A stretch of DNA of 15,938 nt, from contig JAHFAU010000028.1 in assembly GCA_023250385.1 (NCBI GenBank), forward strand, positions 1 through 15,938, in the 5' to 3' direction. The notes under the pieces are model-generated. The model saw only the letters and a program-made list of their open reading frames with translations. It had not been told where the DNA came from and searched no databases. Position 1 is the stretch's first letter; the number at the start of each line of letters is the position of its first letter. Both the position numbers and the translations under genes were made by a program. Shown here in pieces: positions 7,413 to 14,965 of the stretch. The DNA is from Anaerolineales bacterium. GTDB lineage: Bacteria > Chloroflexota > Anaerolineae > Anaerolineales > E44-bin32.

Positions 7413-7461
7413 GTGACTTTCGGCGCAATCCCAACCAGGGCCAAAGGCGAATTCAACGAAG

Positions 7462-8718
7462 ATGGACCGAAACCTGAGGCGCCGCCTCGAGCGACTGGAG
7501 CGGCGGGGCAGCCGACAACGGACGCCGGCCAAGGCCCCGCGGGCGGAGCGCTCGAAGCCCTCCGGGCTGCCTCCGGGGGAAGTGGTAGAGACCCCTTTAG
7601 GTCCCGTTTACCGACTCGAGAGCCGCTTTCCGCTCAACCACCGGCATGGCCGGGTCGCCTTGCGGGACCTGCTTGCGTTCGAGCCGGCCCTGGCGGCCGA
7701 TGTGGCCGGAGACCGCAAGCTGCGTACGACCCAGCTGGCAGGCATGGCCTTCGTCGATCTGGAGACGACCGGCCTGGTAGGCGGAGCAGGCACGCTGGGA
7801 TTCTTGATCGGGATCGGGACCTTCCAACCTGCCGCCTTCCGGCTGCGCCAGTATTTCCTGCGGGACCCGAAGGAAGAAGCGGCAATGCTGCGCCTGCTCA
7901 AGCAGGAGCTAGAGCAGATGGAAGGCATTGTGAGCTTCAACGGGCGGGCATTCGACTTGCCGCTTCTGGAGGCGCGTTCAACGATCGCCCTGCGTGAGCG
8001 TTGGCGGCTGAACCAGTGGCCGCACTTCGACTTACTGTACCCGTCCCGCCGGTTGTGGCGCAGAAGCCTCGAAGACTGCCGCCTGGGGACCCTCGAACGG
8101 CATGTCTTGGAGCTGACCCGCGCCGAGGAGGATGTGCCCGGCGAGCTAATCCCAGGGATGTACCTGGACTATCTCCGGACGGGTGACGCCTCCGACATGC
8201 GACGCGTGATCTACCATAACTCGGTCGACATTCTCTCGCTGGTTGGTTTAGCGTCGGGAGTCCTGGATCGCTATCGGCGGCCGGACCCGGGGGAGTTATC
8301 GGGCGAGGAGGCGCTGGCCGTCGCCCGTTGGCATCAGGCCTCCGGTCGATCAGGCGCGGCCGAGGCCGCTTATCGGACTGTGGTGGAAAGACCCGGCAAG
8401 GTGGGGCTGAGGGCCGAGGCGCTTCGGCGCTACACCGGGCATCTTAAGCGGGCAGGGCAGCGCAAGCAAGCGCTGGCTGCCTGGCAAACCTGGCACAAGT
8501 TGGCGCCGGACGATCCGACGCCCTGCCTCGAACTGTCGAAGTACTTTGAGTGGGAAGCCGGATCCTATCAGCAGGCGCTGGACTGGGCGGAGCGAGGGCG
8601 AGCCTCGTTGGCGCGCCGTCCGGCGGACTGGCGGCGGCGCCAGGCAGAAGCGGAAATCGATCACCGCCTCCGACGGCTGCGCAGCAAATTGGGCAGGGAA
8701 CGGGCCGGGCGTTCATAG
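7462..8718 (+). CDS. YprB-like DEDDh-type exonuclease (RNase H-like fold) with C-terminal TPR region
   Basis: This 418-residue probable 3'-5' exonuclease belongs to the RNase H-like YprB group. A very basic N-terminus (1-33) could contact nucleic acid. The catalytic set is complete: motif I Asp99 and Glu101 (FVDLETTGL), motif II Asp165 (SFNGRAFDLPLL), and motif III His252 and Asp256 (YHNSVDILSL). Metal-dependent hydrolysis is therefore expected. Residues about 280-400 form TPR-like helical pairs (ARWHQASGRSGAAEAAYR; KRAGQRKQALAAWQ), probably a protein-binding tail. The translation start is weakly supported, with only GAAG just before ATG 7462, but the N-terminal sequence fits the group. It converges with the chelatase gene, leaving a 42-bp gap with no clear terminator. 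Whether the substrate is DNA or RNA is unknown. Confidence 0.85.
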   Translation: MDRNLRRRLERLERRGSRQRTPAKAPRAERSKPSGLPPGEVVETPLGPVYRLESRFPLNHRHGRVALRDLLAFEPALAADVAGDRKLRTTQLAGMAFVDLETTGLVGGAGTLGFLIGIGTFQPAAFRLRQYFLRDPKEEAAMLRLLKQELEQMEGIVSFNGRAFDLPLLEARSTIALRERWRLNQWPHFDLLYPSRRLWRRSLEDCRLGTLERHVLELTRAEEDVPGELIPGMYLDYLRTGDASDMRRVIYHNSVDILSLVGLASGVLDRYRRPDPGELSGEEALAVARWHQASGRSGAAEAAYRTVVERPGKVGLRAEALRRYTGHLKRAGQRKQALAAWQTWHKLAPDDPTPCLELSKYFEWEAGSYQQALDWAERGRASLARRPADWRRRQAEAEIDHRLRRLRSKLGRERAGRS

Positions 8719-8760
8719 CGACCGCCGCATCACCAGGGCGCTGCCGCCGAGTCTGACGGA

Positions 8761-9732
8761 CTACTCGTGGGCGCCGTCTATTTCCTGCCGAACGGTGCGG
8801 TAAAGGTGCTCTGCCTTGAGTTGTTGCAGCGAGTAGCATGGCGCGTCCAGCCGATCGGCGAGGGTATGAGCCAGGCCCTGGTCGAACGCAGCATGCTCCA
8901 TGTTGATCACCACCGAGCGGATCTCGTTTTCATTGAAACGGTCGGCAATCAGTAGGGCCTCCTCTTGAGGCGACAAATCCCCCATAGACACATTTCCTGC
9001 GCCGTCCGTGAGCAGGATCATCAGCGGCAATACCTCTGGATGACTCAGCCGTTCGCGCTCGAAGACCTCCAGCGCCAAGCTGAGCCCGGCCGAGAGCGGC
9101 GTCTTGCCGCCGACCGGGATGTCGGCGAGTGCCCGATGGGCGAGCTGAATCGAGTTGGTCGGGGGAAGGACCGTGAGGGCGCGGTCCTTCTGAAAGACCA
9201 CCAGGCCCACCCGGTCGCGCCGCTGGTAAGCATCGGTCAGCAGCGACAATATCGCTCCCTTGGTGGCCGACATACGTTCGGCGACCGCCATCGACCAGGA
9301 AGCGTCGACGACGAAGAGGATCAGATTGGCCGCCTTACGCACCCGGACCTTCCGCTGCAAGTCGGTGGGCTGGATCGCGAAGGCGACCTGCTTGCGTTGC
9401 TCGGCCCTGCGTTTTTGGTGTGGGGCCGCGGCTCGGATGGTCGCGTCGAAAGCAATGTCGGTGGTTGACTCGGTGACCGGCCGAGCAGAGATGTAGCGGC
9501 CGCGCTTCCGCTCGGAACGGGTCTGGGTCCGGCGCCCGCTCTGCTTGCGGGTCAATCGATCGATTGGGTTTTCGAGGCGGCGGGGAATGAAGGAGTCGCC
9601 GATTCTGACCTTGTCGCCGCCTTCCCACCAGCGGGCCTGCAGCGAGTCGACGACGGTCTGCTCAACCGGCTTGGTCTGGCCGAGGTCTTTGGTGTGCTGT
9701 TCGGTGTCGCGGGCTACGCCCGGGCGCCGACT
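8761..9732 (-). CDS. chlD: ChlD-like VWA half of the metal-chelatase gene (read after a -1 frameshift)
   Basis: This is the C-terminal half (323 residues) of a chelatase medium subunit of the ChlD/putative cobaltochelatase type. It is in the -1 frame relative to the AAA+ half. The frame is open without any ATG, GTG or TTG from the A7 run at 9738-9732 down to a TTG at 9553-9555. That TTG falls in the middle of a conserved stretch (FIPRRLENPIDRLTRKQSG), so it is unlikely to be a real start. The expected route is ribosomal slippage, giving a 684-residue fusion. An acidic/basic linker is followed by a von Willebrand A domain with an intact MIDAS: DASWS (fusion residues 504-508), Thr in GGKTPL, and LTDG. 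In chelatases this domain binds the AAA+ ring and the large CobN/ChlH subunit during ATP-driven Co or Mg insertion. A true pseudogene or a one-base sequencing error is the alternative. Confidence 0.8.
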   Translation of the reverse strand, partial: SRRPGVARDTEQHTKDLGQTKPVEQTVVDSLQARWWEGGDKVRIGDSFIPRRLENPIDRLTRKQSGRRTQTRSERKRGRYISARPVTESTTDIAFDATIRAAAPHQKRRAEQRKQVAFAIQPTDLQRKVRVRKAANLILFVVDASWSMAVAERMSATKGAILSLLTDAYQRRDRVGLVVFQKDRALTVLPPTNSIQLAHRALADIPVGGKTPLSAGLSLALEVFERERLSHPEVLPLMILLTDGAGNVSMGDLSPQEEALLIADRFNENEIRSVVINMEHAAFDQGLAHTLADRLDAPCYSLQQLKAEHLYRTVRQEIDGAHE

Positions 9733-9751
9733 TTTTTTCGGGGCTGCTCCT
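9706..9751 (-). promoter_or_regulatory. Probable programmed -1 ribosomal frameshift element in the chelatase gene
   Basis: On the minus strand the zero frame reads CGA AAA AAA GTC, so the seven A's (9738-9732) form A_AAA_AAA in exact X_XXY_YYZ phase. AGGAG (9751-9747) lies 8 nt upstream, like the Shine-Dalgarno stimulator of dnaX. Downstream, CGGGC/GCCCG (9722-9718 and 9714-9710, loop GTA) forms a hairpin that can be extended by GTCG/CGAC (9731-9728 and 9709-9706). The zero-frame stop TAG is at 9716-9714, at the loop. Confidence 0.7.
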
Positions 9752-10814
9752 GCTCTTCCTTCGGCTCCGGCTCGGCGGGCAGGCCTTCAGCCCGGATCTG
9801 CTCGAGCCGCTCTTCCAGGTCGGCCAGTTTGAATTCCGCTTGCTGGAAGGGTCCTCGCCGCAGGCGATGGGGGAGGGCCAGTTCGGCGGCGCGGGCAATG
9901 TCGGTCTCCTCGATCGCGCTCCGACCCTCAAAGCCAGCGTGGGCCTTGGCCGCCTTCAAGATGACCAGGTCGGCCCGGTGCCCGTCGACCCGCAGGGAGG
10001 AGGTCAAGGCAGCGATGGCATGCAGATCTCTGCCCGCGTAAGTAACCGAGTCCACCAGGCTGCGGCCGGCTTCGATCTTGCCGGATAGCGCGAGTTCCTT
10101 TTCCATCCATTCGTCCCGGAACCCTTCCGGATCGGTCTCGAACGCCAGGTTGCGCTCCATAATTGCCACCCGATCCCGCGGGTCGGCCAGACCACGGATA
10201 TCGACCGAGAGCGCGAAGCGGTCCAGCAGCTGCGGACGCAGGTCGCCTTCCTCCGGATTCATCGTGCCGACCAGGATGTAGCGGGAGGGGTGGGTGAATG
10301 AGATCCCTTCGCGCTCAACGATGTTCATCCCCAGGGCGGCCGAGTCCAGCAGCAGGTCCACCACGTGGTCGTCCAGCAGATTGACCTCGTCGATATAGAG
10401 CAACCCCCGGTTGGCCGAGGCGAGCACGCCCGGCTCGAAGTGCCGCTCTCCTTCCTTGATGGCTCGTTCGATATCCAGTGTGCCCACCACCCGGTCCTCG
10501 GTGGCGGAGACCGGCAGATCGACAAACGGGGTGCGGAACACGGCCATTGGAAGCCGCTCGCCTGCCGCGGCCCGTTCCCGGCACTCCGTGCACCAAGTCA
10601 TCGGCTGGTCGGGGTCGCATCGGAAGCGGCAATCCGCCACAACCTTCACTTCGGGGAGCAAAGCGGCCAGTGCCCGGGCGGCGGTGGATTTGGCAGTCCC
10701 CCGCTCGCCTCGGATCAGCACTCCGCCGATCCGCGGGTTGACGGCGTTCAAGATGAGCGCCCGGAGCATGCGCTCTTGTCCGACAATGGCACTAAAGGGG
10801 TAAACCGGCGCCAC
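9714..10814 (-). CDS. chlI: ChlI-like AAA+ ATPase subunit of Mg/Co chelatase (zero-frame product)
   Basis: This is the AAA+ motor of a metal chelatase (cobaltochelatase or Mg-chelatase type), 366 residues if translation stops at TAG 9714-9716. Walker A is GERGTAKST (36-44) and Walker B is LLYIDEVN (Asp142, Glu143). LLDRF (about 196-200) and GHRADLVILKAAKAH supply the arginine-finger and sensor-2 regions. Four cysteines (62, 66, 75, 78) form a zinc-knuckle-like insertion seen in cobaltochelatase-type relatives. The start is GTG 10814, because VAPVYPFSAIVGQ is the normal N-terminus; there is no strong ribosome-binding site. The length suits a stand-alone ChlI/BchI subunit. The same sequence continues by a -1 slip at codons 360-361 into the VWA half. 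No separate chlI and no cobN/chlH is visible in the window. A TATAAT box 42 bp upstream probably drives it. Confidence 0.9.
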   Translation of the reverse strand: MAPVYPFSAIVGQERMLRALILNAVNPRIGGVLIRGERGTAKSTAARALAALLPEVKVVADCRFRCDPDQPMTWCTECRERAAAGERLPMAVFRTPFVDLPVSATEDRVVGTLDIERAIKEGERHFEPGVLASANRGLLYIDEVNLLDDHVVDLLLDSAALGMNIVEREGISFTHPSRYILVGTMNPEEGDLRPQLLDRFALSVDIRGLADPRDRVAIMERNLAFETDPEGFRDEWMEKELALSGKIEAGRSLVDSVTYAGRDLHAIAALTSSLRVDGHRADLVILKAAKAHAGFEGRSAIEETDIARAAELALPHRLRRGPFQQAEFKLADLEERLEQIRAEGLPAEPEPKEEQEQPRKKVGARA

Positions 10815-10855
10815 AGCTAGCTTGTTTCTTGGCCGTTTGGACTTGGCCGCGCGGC

Positions 10856-10861
10856 ATTATA
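10856..10861 (-). promoter_or_regulatory. Consensus -10 box (TATAAT) for the chelatase gene
   Basis: A perfect TATAAT on the minus strand predicts a transcript with a leader of about 35 nt before GTG 10814. The -35 position is poor. A TTGGCA word lies too far upstream (23-bp spacer). Confidence 0.45.
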
Positions 10862-10883
10862 CCCCCTCGAGAATCGGGATTGG

Positions 10884-10913
10884 TTGCCAAAGCTCATTCC
10901 TAGCCTTTATAAT
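10884..10913 (+). promoter_or_regulatory. Sigma70-like promoter of the S1 gene
   Basis: TTGCCA (10884-10889) is followed by an 18-bp spacer and a perfect TATAAT (10908-10913). The expected start point is near 10920, giving a leader of about 18 nt to ATG 10938 or about 63 nt to the alternative GTG 10983. Confidence 0.6.
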
Positions 10914-10937
10914 CGACCGTCTGGATGCCGTTGAGCA

Positions 10938-12290
10938 ATGATGCAGGACGCTGAACAGAAAGGAGCCGCAGGAGCGAATCCGGTGGAGCAGTCTCCGGTC
11001 CACCCGATGGATGCCCTGCTCGAATCCAACGATTACGAGCTGGAAGCGCCCCGGCGCGGCGAAATCCGGACTGGGACGATCGCCAGGATCACCGAGACCG
11101 ACGTGCTGGTGGACATCGGGGCGAAATCCGAGGGCGTGATCTCGGCCAGGGAACTGGAGCAGCTCAGCGCGGATCAGCGGGCCATGCTGGGGGTCGGGCA
11201 GGAGATAAACGTGTATGTGCTGCGCTCAGGCGGCGGCAATGCGCCAGAGCTTTCGCTGGCTCGAGCGGATGAGGAACGGGATTGGCTGACGGCCGAGGAG
11301 CTGTTGAGCAGCAAGGCCATTTTCGAGGGAGAAGTCTCCGGGTTTAACAAGGGGGGGCTGATCGTGAATTTGGGTCGGCTGCGGGGCTTCATGCCCGCCT
11401 CCCAGGTCAGCCTGCCGCGCAGACGGCGGGCAGAGGGAGAAACCCCGGACCAGCGCTGGGGCCAGATGATTGGCGAGCAGATCGTCAGCAAAGTGATCGA
11501 AGTGGATCGACGGCGAAACCGGTTGATCCTCTCCGAGCGCTCGGCGACCCGCGAGGCGCGGGAGGCCCTCAAGGAACGCTTGATCTCAGAGTTGACGGTG
11601 GGCGAGGTGCGTACCGGCCACATTATCAGTCTGGCCGATTTTGGCGCCTTTGTAGATATCGGCGGAGCGGATGGTCTCGTGCACGTTTCGGAAATTTCTT
11701 GGAAACGGGTAAACAACCCACGGGAAGTGCTCAAGATCGGCGATGAAGTCAAAGTTAAAGTCCTCGCCGTGGATCCTGAGCGAAATCGCATCAGCCTATC
11801 GATTCGTGAGTTGGAGGCCAACCCCTGGGAGTTGATCCGGGAGATGTACGGGGAGGGAAAGCTAGTGCAAGGCAAGATCACCAAGCTGACGAAGTTCGGC
11901 GCTTTCGCCAGCCTGGCCGGCCTCGAAGATTACGGGATCGAGGGATTGGTTCATATCTCGGAGCTGTCCGATCAACGAATCATGCACCCCAGCGAGGCGG
12001 TGCAGGAGGGTCAGGATTTGACCCTGCGGGTGCTGCGGGTGGAGCCGGAACGCCGTCGAATCGGGCTGAGCTTGCGGCGGGTGGACTCGGCCGAGTACGT
12101 CGAGCTGGATTGGGCGTCGGCAGTCCAGGGTCAAAGGGAAGAAGAGCCCGTCATGGATTTCGACGCCGAACTGGAAGCCGAGGCTGAATTGGCCGGCCTG
12201 GAGGACGAACCTGTCCAGGAAGTCGCGGCCAAGCAAGGTGAGCAGATCGCCGCCGAGGGCGAACAGGAGTTTCGTCCGGATAGGAACTAG
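10938..12290 (+). CDS. rpsA: Ribosomal protein S1-type protein, four S1 domains
   Basis: This RNA-binding protein of 450 residues has four S1 (OB-fold) domains at about 40-109, 125-200, 221-290 and 305-380, then an acidic tail (about 400-450). Domains 3 and 4 are the most typical (ISLADFGAFVDIGGADGLVHVSE and ITKLTKFGAFASL-type strands ending in GLVHISEL). Four to six domains is usual for bacterial S1, which helps the 30S subunit bind mRNA. Four-domain forms are common outside Proteobacteria. The start is uncertain. ATG 10938 has no ribosome-binding site, while GTG 10983 has AGGAG 8 nt upstream and would give 435 residues starting VEQSPVHPMDALL. No domain is affected by this choice. A promoter lies just upstream, and clpC follows with its own -10-like box. 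Confidence 0.9.
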   Translation: MMQDAEQKGAAGANPVEQSPVHPMDALLESNDYELEAPRRGEIRTGTIARITETDVLVDIGAKSEGVISARELEQLSADQRAMLGVGQEINVYVLRSGGGNAPELSLARADEERDWLTAEELLSSKAIFEGEVSGFNKGGLIVNLGRLRGFMPASQVSLPRRRRAEGETPDQRWGQMIGEQIVSKVIEVDRRRNRLILSERSATREAREALKERLISELTVGEVRTGHIISLADFGAFVDIGGADGLVHVSEISWKRVNNPREVLKIGDEVKVKVLAVDPERNRISLSIRELEANPWELIREMYGEGKLVQGKITKLTKFGAFASLAGLEDYGIEGLVHISELSDQRIMHPSEAVQEGQDLTLRVLRVEPERRRIGLSLRRVDSAEYVELDWASAVQGQREEEPVMDFDAELEAEAELAGLEDEPVQEVAAKQGEQIAAEGEQEFRPDRN

Positions 12291-12296
12291 CTCCTG

Positions 12297-12316
12297 AGAG
12301 TGCCGAAAGGGACTCT
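12297..12316 (+). terminator. Weak hairpin between the S1 gene and clpC
   Basis: AGAGTGCC (12297-12304) and GGGACTCT (12309-12316) pair with one mismatch around a GAAA loop. Only TTGG follows, so termination would be weak or partial. The element directly precedes the clpC -10 box. Confidence 0.35.
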
Positions 12317-12320
12317 TTGG

Positions 12321-12326
12321 TAGAAT
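12321..12326 (+). promoter_or_regulatory. Possible -10 box (TAGAAT) for clpC
   Basis: TAGAAT lies 35 bp before the GTG start at 12362, leaving room for a leader with the AGGAG site (12347-12351). No recognisable -35 box is present. No CIRCE (HrcA) operator or CtsR heptad repeat was seen in this gap. Confidence 0.35.
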
Positions 12327-12361
12327 GCGATCAACCGGGAACGTCTAGGAGAAAACAGCAC

Positions 12362-14848
12362 GTGGCCGACAAGATGGAGCGCTTCACCCAGCGGGCCCGC
12401 CGGGTGCTCAGCCTAGCGCACGAAGAAGCTGAGCGGCTGCATCACAACTACATTGGAACAGAGCACCTGCTCCTTGGGCTGATCCGGGAGGAAGGGGGCG
12501 TCGCCGGCCGGGTGCTGCGCAACCTGGGACTGGACCCAGCCCGAGTTAAGGACATGGTCGAACGGCTGACCGGGGTCGGCCGTAACGCAGGCAGCCGGAT
12601 TGAGCTGGCTCCGGGTACCGAGCAAGTGCTCCAGATGGCTATTGAAGAAGCCCGCCGGATGGGGCACCATTACATCGGCACCGAACATCTGCTGCTGGGC
12701 ATGATCCGCCAGAACGAAGGCGTGGGGATGGACGTGCTGCGCCGATTAGGGACCAGCCCCGAGCAGATCCGGCGGGAGACCCGCCGCGTGCTGCAGGAAG
12801 CACCCATTCGCCGAGTCACCCAGGCCGCCGGTCGAGAACGAAAAGAGCAGCAGGTCAAGACGCCTCTGGTTGATCAGCTGGCGACTGACCTCACCGGGAT
12901 GGCCGAAGAAAGCAAGCTCGACCCGGTGATCGGGCGGCAAATGGAAATCGAGCGGGTGATCCAGATCCTGGCCCGCCGGACCAAGAACAACCCGGCCCTA
13001 ATCGGCGAACCGGGCGTCGGCAAGACCGCGATCGTCGAGGGTTTAGCTCAACGGATTGTGGCCGGGGAGACCCCCGAACCGCTGCTCGGCAAGCGGGTGC
13101 TGCAATTGGATGTGGGCTCGTTGGTGGCAGGCACCATGTATCGCGGCCAATTCGAAGAGCGGCTCAAGCGAGTGATAGACGAGCTGAAGTCCTCGGGTGC
13201 CATTTTATTCATAGATGAAGTTCACATGCTGGTCGGCGCCGGCTCGGCGGGGTCCTCGGTGGACGCAGCCAATATCCTGAAGCCGGCGCTTTCGCGTGGC
13301 GAGCTGCAAGTGATCGGGGCGACGACCCTCGATGAGTACCGCAAGTACATTGAAAGCGACTCTGCGCTGGAGCGCCGGTTTCAGCCGGTGTACGTCGACG
13401 AACCAACCATCGAGGAAACGATCGAAATCCTGCGCGGGGTGCGGACGCCCTATGAGAATCACCACAAGCTGGTGATCACTGACGAGGCGTTAGAGGCCGC
13501 CACCCACCTATCCTCCCGCTACGTGACCGGTCGTTTTCTCCCGGACAAGGCGATTGACCTGATCGATGAGTCGGCCTCCCGGGTGCGCATGTACAAGAGC
13601 CCGGTGGCCCGCTCACTGCAGGAGACTCTGCTGCAATTGCGGGAGACCCGCGAAGCCCATGCCCTGGCGATCGAAGAGGCCCGCTACGACGATGCCCAGG
13701 AACTGATGCAGCACTCGGACGAGCTCGAAGAGAAACTCACTCAACTGCGGGCGGGCTGGGAGCGGAGTGAAGACAGCCCGCGGGTCACTGCCGATGACAT
13801 CGCCGAGGTCGTCGCGATGTGGACCGGGGTCCCGGTGATGCAGATTGCCCAAGAAGAATCCGAGCGATTGCTCCAAATGGAAGAGGTGCTGCACCAGCGG
13901 ATCGTGGGGCAAAACGAAGCCATCGAGGCGATCTCCAAGGCCGTGCGCCGAGCGCGGGCTGGCCTCAAGGATCCGCTCCGGCCGGTAGGCTCGTTCATTT
14001 TCCTGGGCCCCACCGGAGTTGGCAAGACCGAGTTGAATAAGGCCCTGGCTGAATTCCTGTTCGGCAGCGAGGACGCCCTGATTCAGATCGACATGTCGGA
14101 GTTCATGGAGCGGCACAGCGTGAGCCGGCTGGTCGGGGCTCCCCCCGGCTACGTGGGCTATGACGACGCCGGCCAGTTGACCGAGGCAGTGCGGCGACGG
14201 CCGTACTCGATTGTGGTGTTTGACGAAATCGAGAAAGCTCATCCCGAAGCTCACAACATGCTCCTGCAGATCATGGAAGAGGGTCACCTGGCCGATGCAC
14301 GGGGCCGCAAGGTCGATTTCCGCAATGCGATCATCGTGATGACTTCCAACTTGGGGGCCGAACTGATCATGCGTCAGGCCGAATTGGGCTTCGCGGTCAA
14401 GCGGGATGAAGAGCAGGAAGAGCGCATGGCCTATCAGGAAATGCACAAGAAGCTGACCGACGCACTCCGCAAGGAGTTCCGTCCGGAATTCATCAATCGT
14501 GTTGACTCGATTATCGTGTTCCATGCACTGTCGATCGATCAGATCAAACAGATCGTCGATCTCGAGCTTGCCAAGGTAGCCGCCCGGCTCGAGGCGTACA
14601 GCATTTCGCTGCAGGCCTCGGAAGCGGCCCGCGGGCTGCTCGCCGAGTTGGGCTACGATCCGGAGATGGGCGCCCGGCCGCTGCGCCGGGTGATCCAAAG
14701 CAAGGTCGAAGATCGCCTTTCCGACGCTCTGCTCACCGGCGAGTTTGAAGATGGCGACTCGATCTCGGTGGATGTCGCCGACGGCGAATTGGTGCTCACC
14801 GCCGGCGAGCCGGCCGGAGAGCAGGAACCAGTAGTGGCCGCTCCCTAG
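12362..14848 (+). CDS. clpC: ClpC-type AAA+ unfoldase of the Clp protease
   Basis: This hexameric ATP-driven unfoldase feeds proteins to ClpP. It has 828 residues. Two Clp N-domain repeats (about 6-75 and 82-150) each carry HNYIGTEHLLLGL-type cores. The first AAA+ domain has Walker A GEPGVGKT (215-222) and Walker B ILFIDEVH (Asp285, Glu286). A middle coiled-coil/UVR-like segment (about 418-465) follows, then the second AAA+ domain with GPTGVGKT (549-556) and VVFDEIEKAH (Asp621, Glu622). The ClpP-docking loop is present as LGF (675-677), so partnership with ClpP is expected. Pore loops GTMYRG and GYVGY are intact. The start is GTG 12362, 10 nt after AGGAG; ATG 12374 is a possible later start. 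A TTG at 12317 extends the frame but has no such support. A strong terminator follows, then radA, an order also known from Firmicutes, but here without ctsR or mcsA/B. Confidence 0.96.
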   Translation: MADKMERFTQRARRVLSLAHEEAERLHHNYIGTEHLLLGLIREEGGVAGRVLRNLGLDPARVKDMVERLTGVGRNAGSRIELAPGTEQVLQMAIEEARRMGHHYIGTEHLLLGMIRQNEGVGMDVLRRLGTSPEQIRRETRRVLQEAPIRRVTQAAGRERKEQQVKTPLVDQLATDLTGMAEESKLDPVIGRQMEIERVIQILARRTKNNPALIGEPGVGKTAIVEGLAQRIVAGETPEPLLGKRVLQLDVGSLVAGTMYRGQFEERLKRVIDELKSSGAILFIDEVHMLVGAGSAGSSVDAANILKPALSRGELQVIGATTLDEYRKYIESDSALERRFQPVYVDEPTIEETIEILRGVRTPYENHHKLVITDEALEAATHLSSRYVTGRFLPDKAIDLIDESASRVRMYKSPVARSLQETLLQLRETREAHALAIEEARYDDAQELMQHSDELEEKLTQLRAGWERSEDSPRVTADDIAEVVAMWTGVPVMQIAQEESERLLQMEEVLHQRIVGQNEAIEAISKAVRRARAGLKDPLRPVGSFIFLGPTGVGKTELNKALAEFLFGSEDALIQIDMSEFMERHSVSRLVGAPPGYVGYDDAGQLTEAVRRRPYSIVVFDEIEKAHPEAHNMLLQIMEEGHLADARGRKVDFRNAIIVMTSNLGAELIMRQAELGFAVKRDEEQEERMAYQEMHKKLTDALRKEFRPEFINRVDSIIVFHALSIDQIKQIVDLELAKVAARLEAYSISLQASEAARGLLAELGYDPEMGARPLRRVIQSKVEDRLSDALLTGEFEDGDSISVDVADGELVLTAGEPAGEQEPVVAAP

Positions 14849-14868
14849 CCCGGACGGAGATTGCAATT

Positions 14869-14902
14869 GGGCTGCCCGGTAAGGGCAGCCCTTTTGTTTT
14901 TT
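14869..14902 (+). terminator. Rho-independent terminator of clpC
   Basis: A perfect 9-bp stem, GGGCTGCCC (14869-14877) and GGGCAGCCC (14883-14891), with a 5-nt loop is followed directly by TTTTGTTTTTT. This is a textbook intrinsic terminator 20 bp after the clpC stop. Confidence 0.93.
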
Positions 14903-14921
14903 GTGGCCGCTGCCAGCCAGC

Positions 14922-14927
14922 TATAAT
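14922..14927 (+). promoter_or_regulatory. Consensus -10 box (TATAAT) for radA
   Basis: A perfect TATAAT follows the clpC terminator and predicts a leader of about 30 nt before ATG 14966. The -35 region is only a T/G-rich stretch overlapping the terminator tail, with no good hexamer at 17 bp. Confidence 0.5.
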
Positions 14928-14965
14928 CCGAACAGCCCCCGAGCGTTCGACCTCCAGGAACACCC

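Noticed and set aside
8761..9555. Stand-alone VWA gene starting at TTG 9555
   Set aside because: The TTG is inside the conserved FIPRRLENPIDRLTRKQSG stretch and the same frame is homologous upstream of it, so it is an internal codon of a frameshifted fusion.
8761..10814. Chelatase gene as a decayed pseudogene
   Set aside because: Both halves keep every catalytic motif and there is only one frame change, located at an in-phase slippery heptamer with flanking stimulators. A one-base sequencing error remains possible.
12317..12361. TTG start adding 15 residues to ClpC
   Set aside because: It lies over the -10-like box and has no ribosome-binding site. GTG 12362 follows AGGAG and matches the usual ClpC N-terminus.
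13613..14866. Long open frame of 417 codons antisense to clpC
   Set aside because: High GC keeps antisense frames open. The predicted protein is His/Gln/Leu-rich with no recognisable domain, while the opposite strand encodes an intact ClpC.
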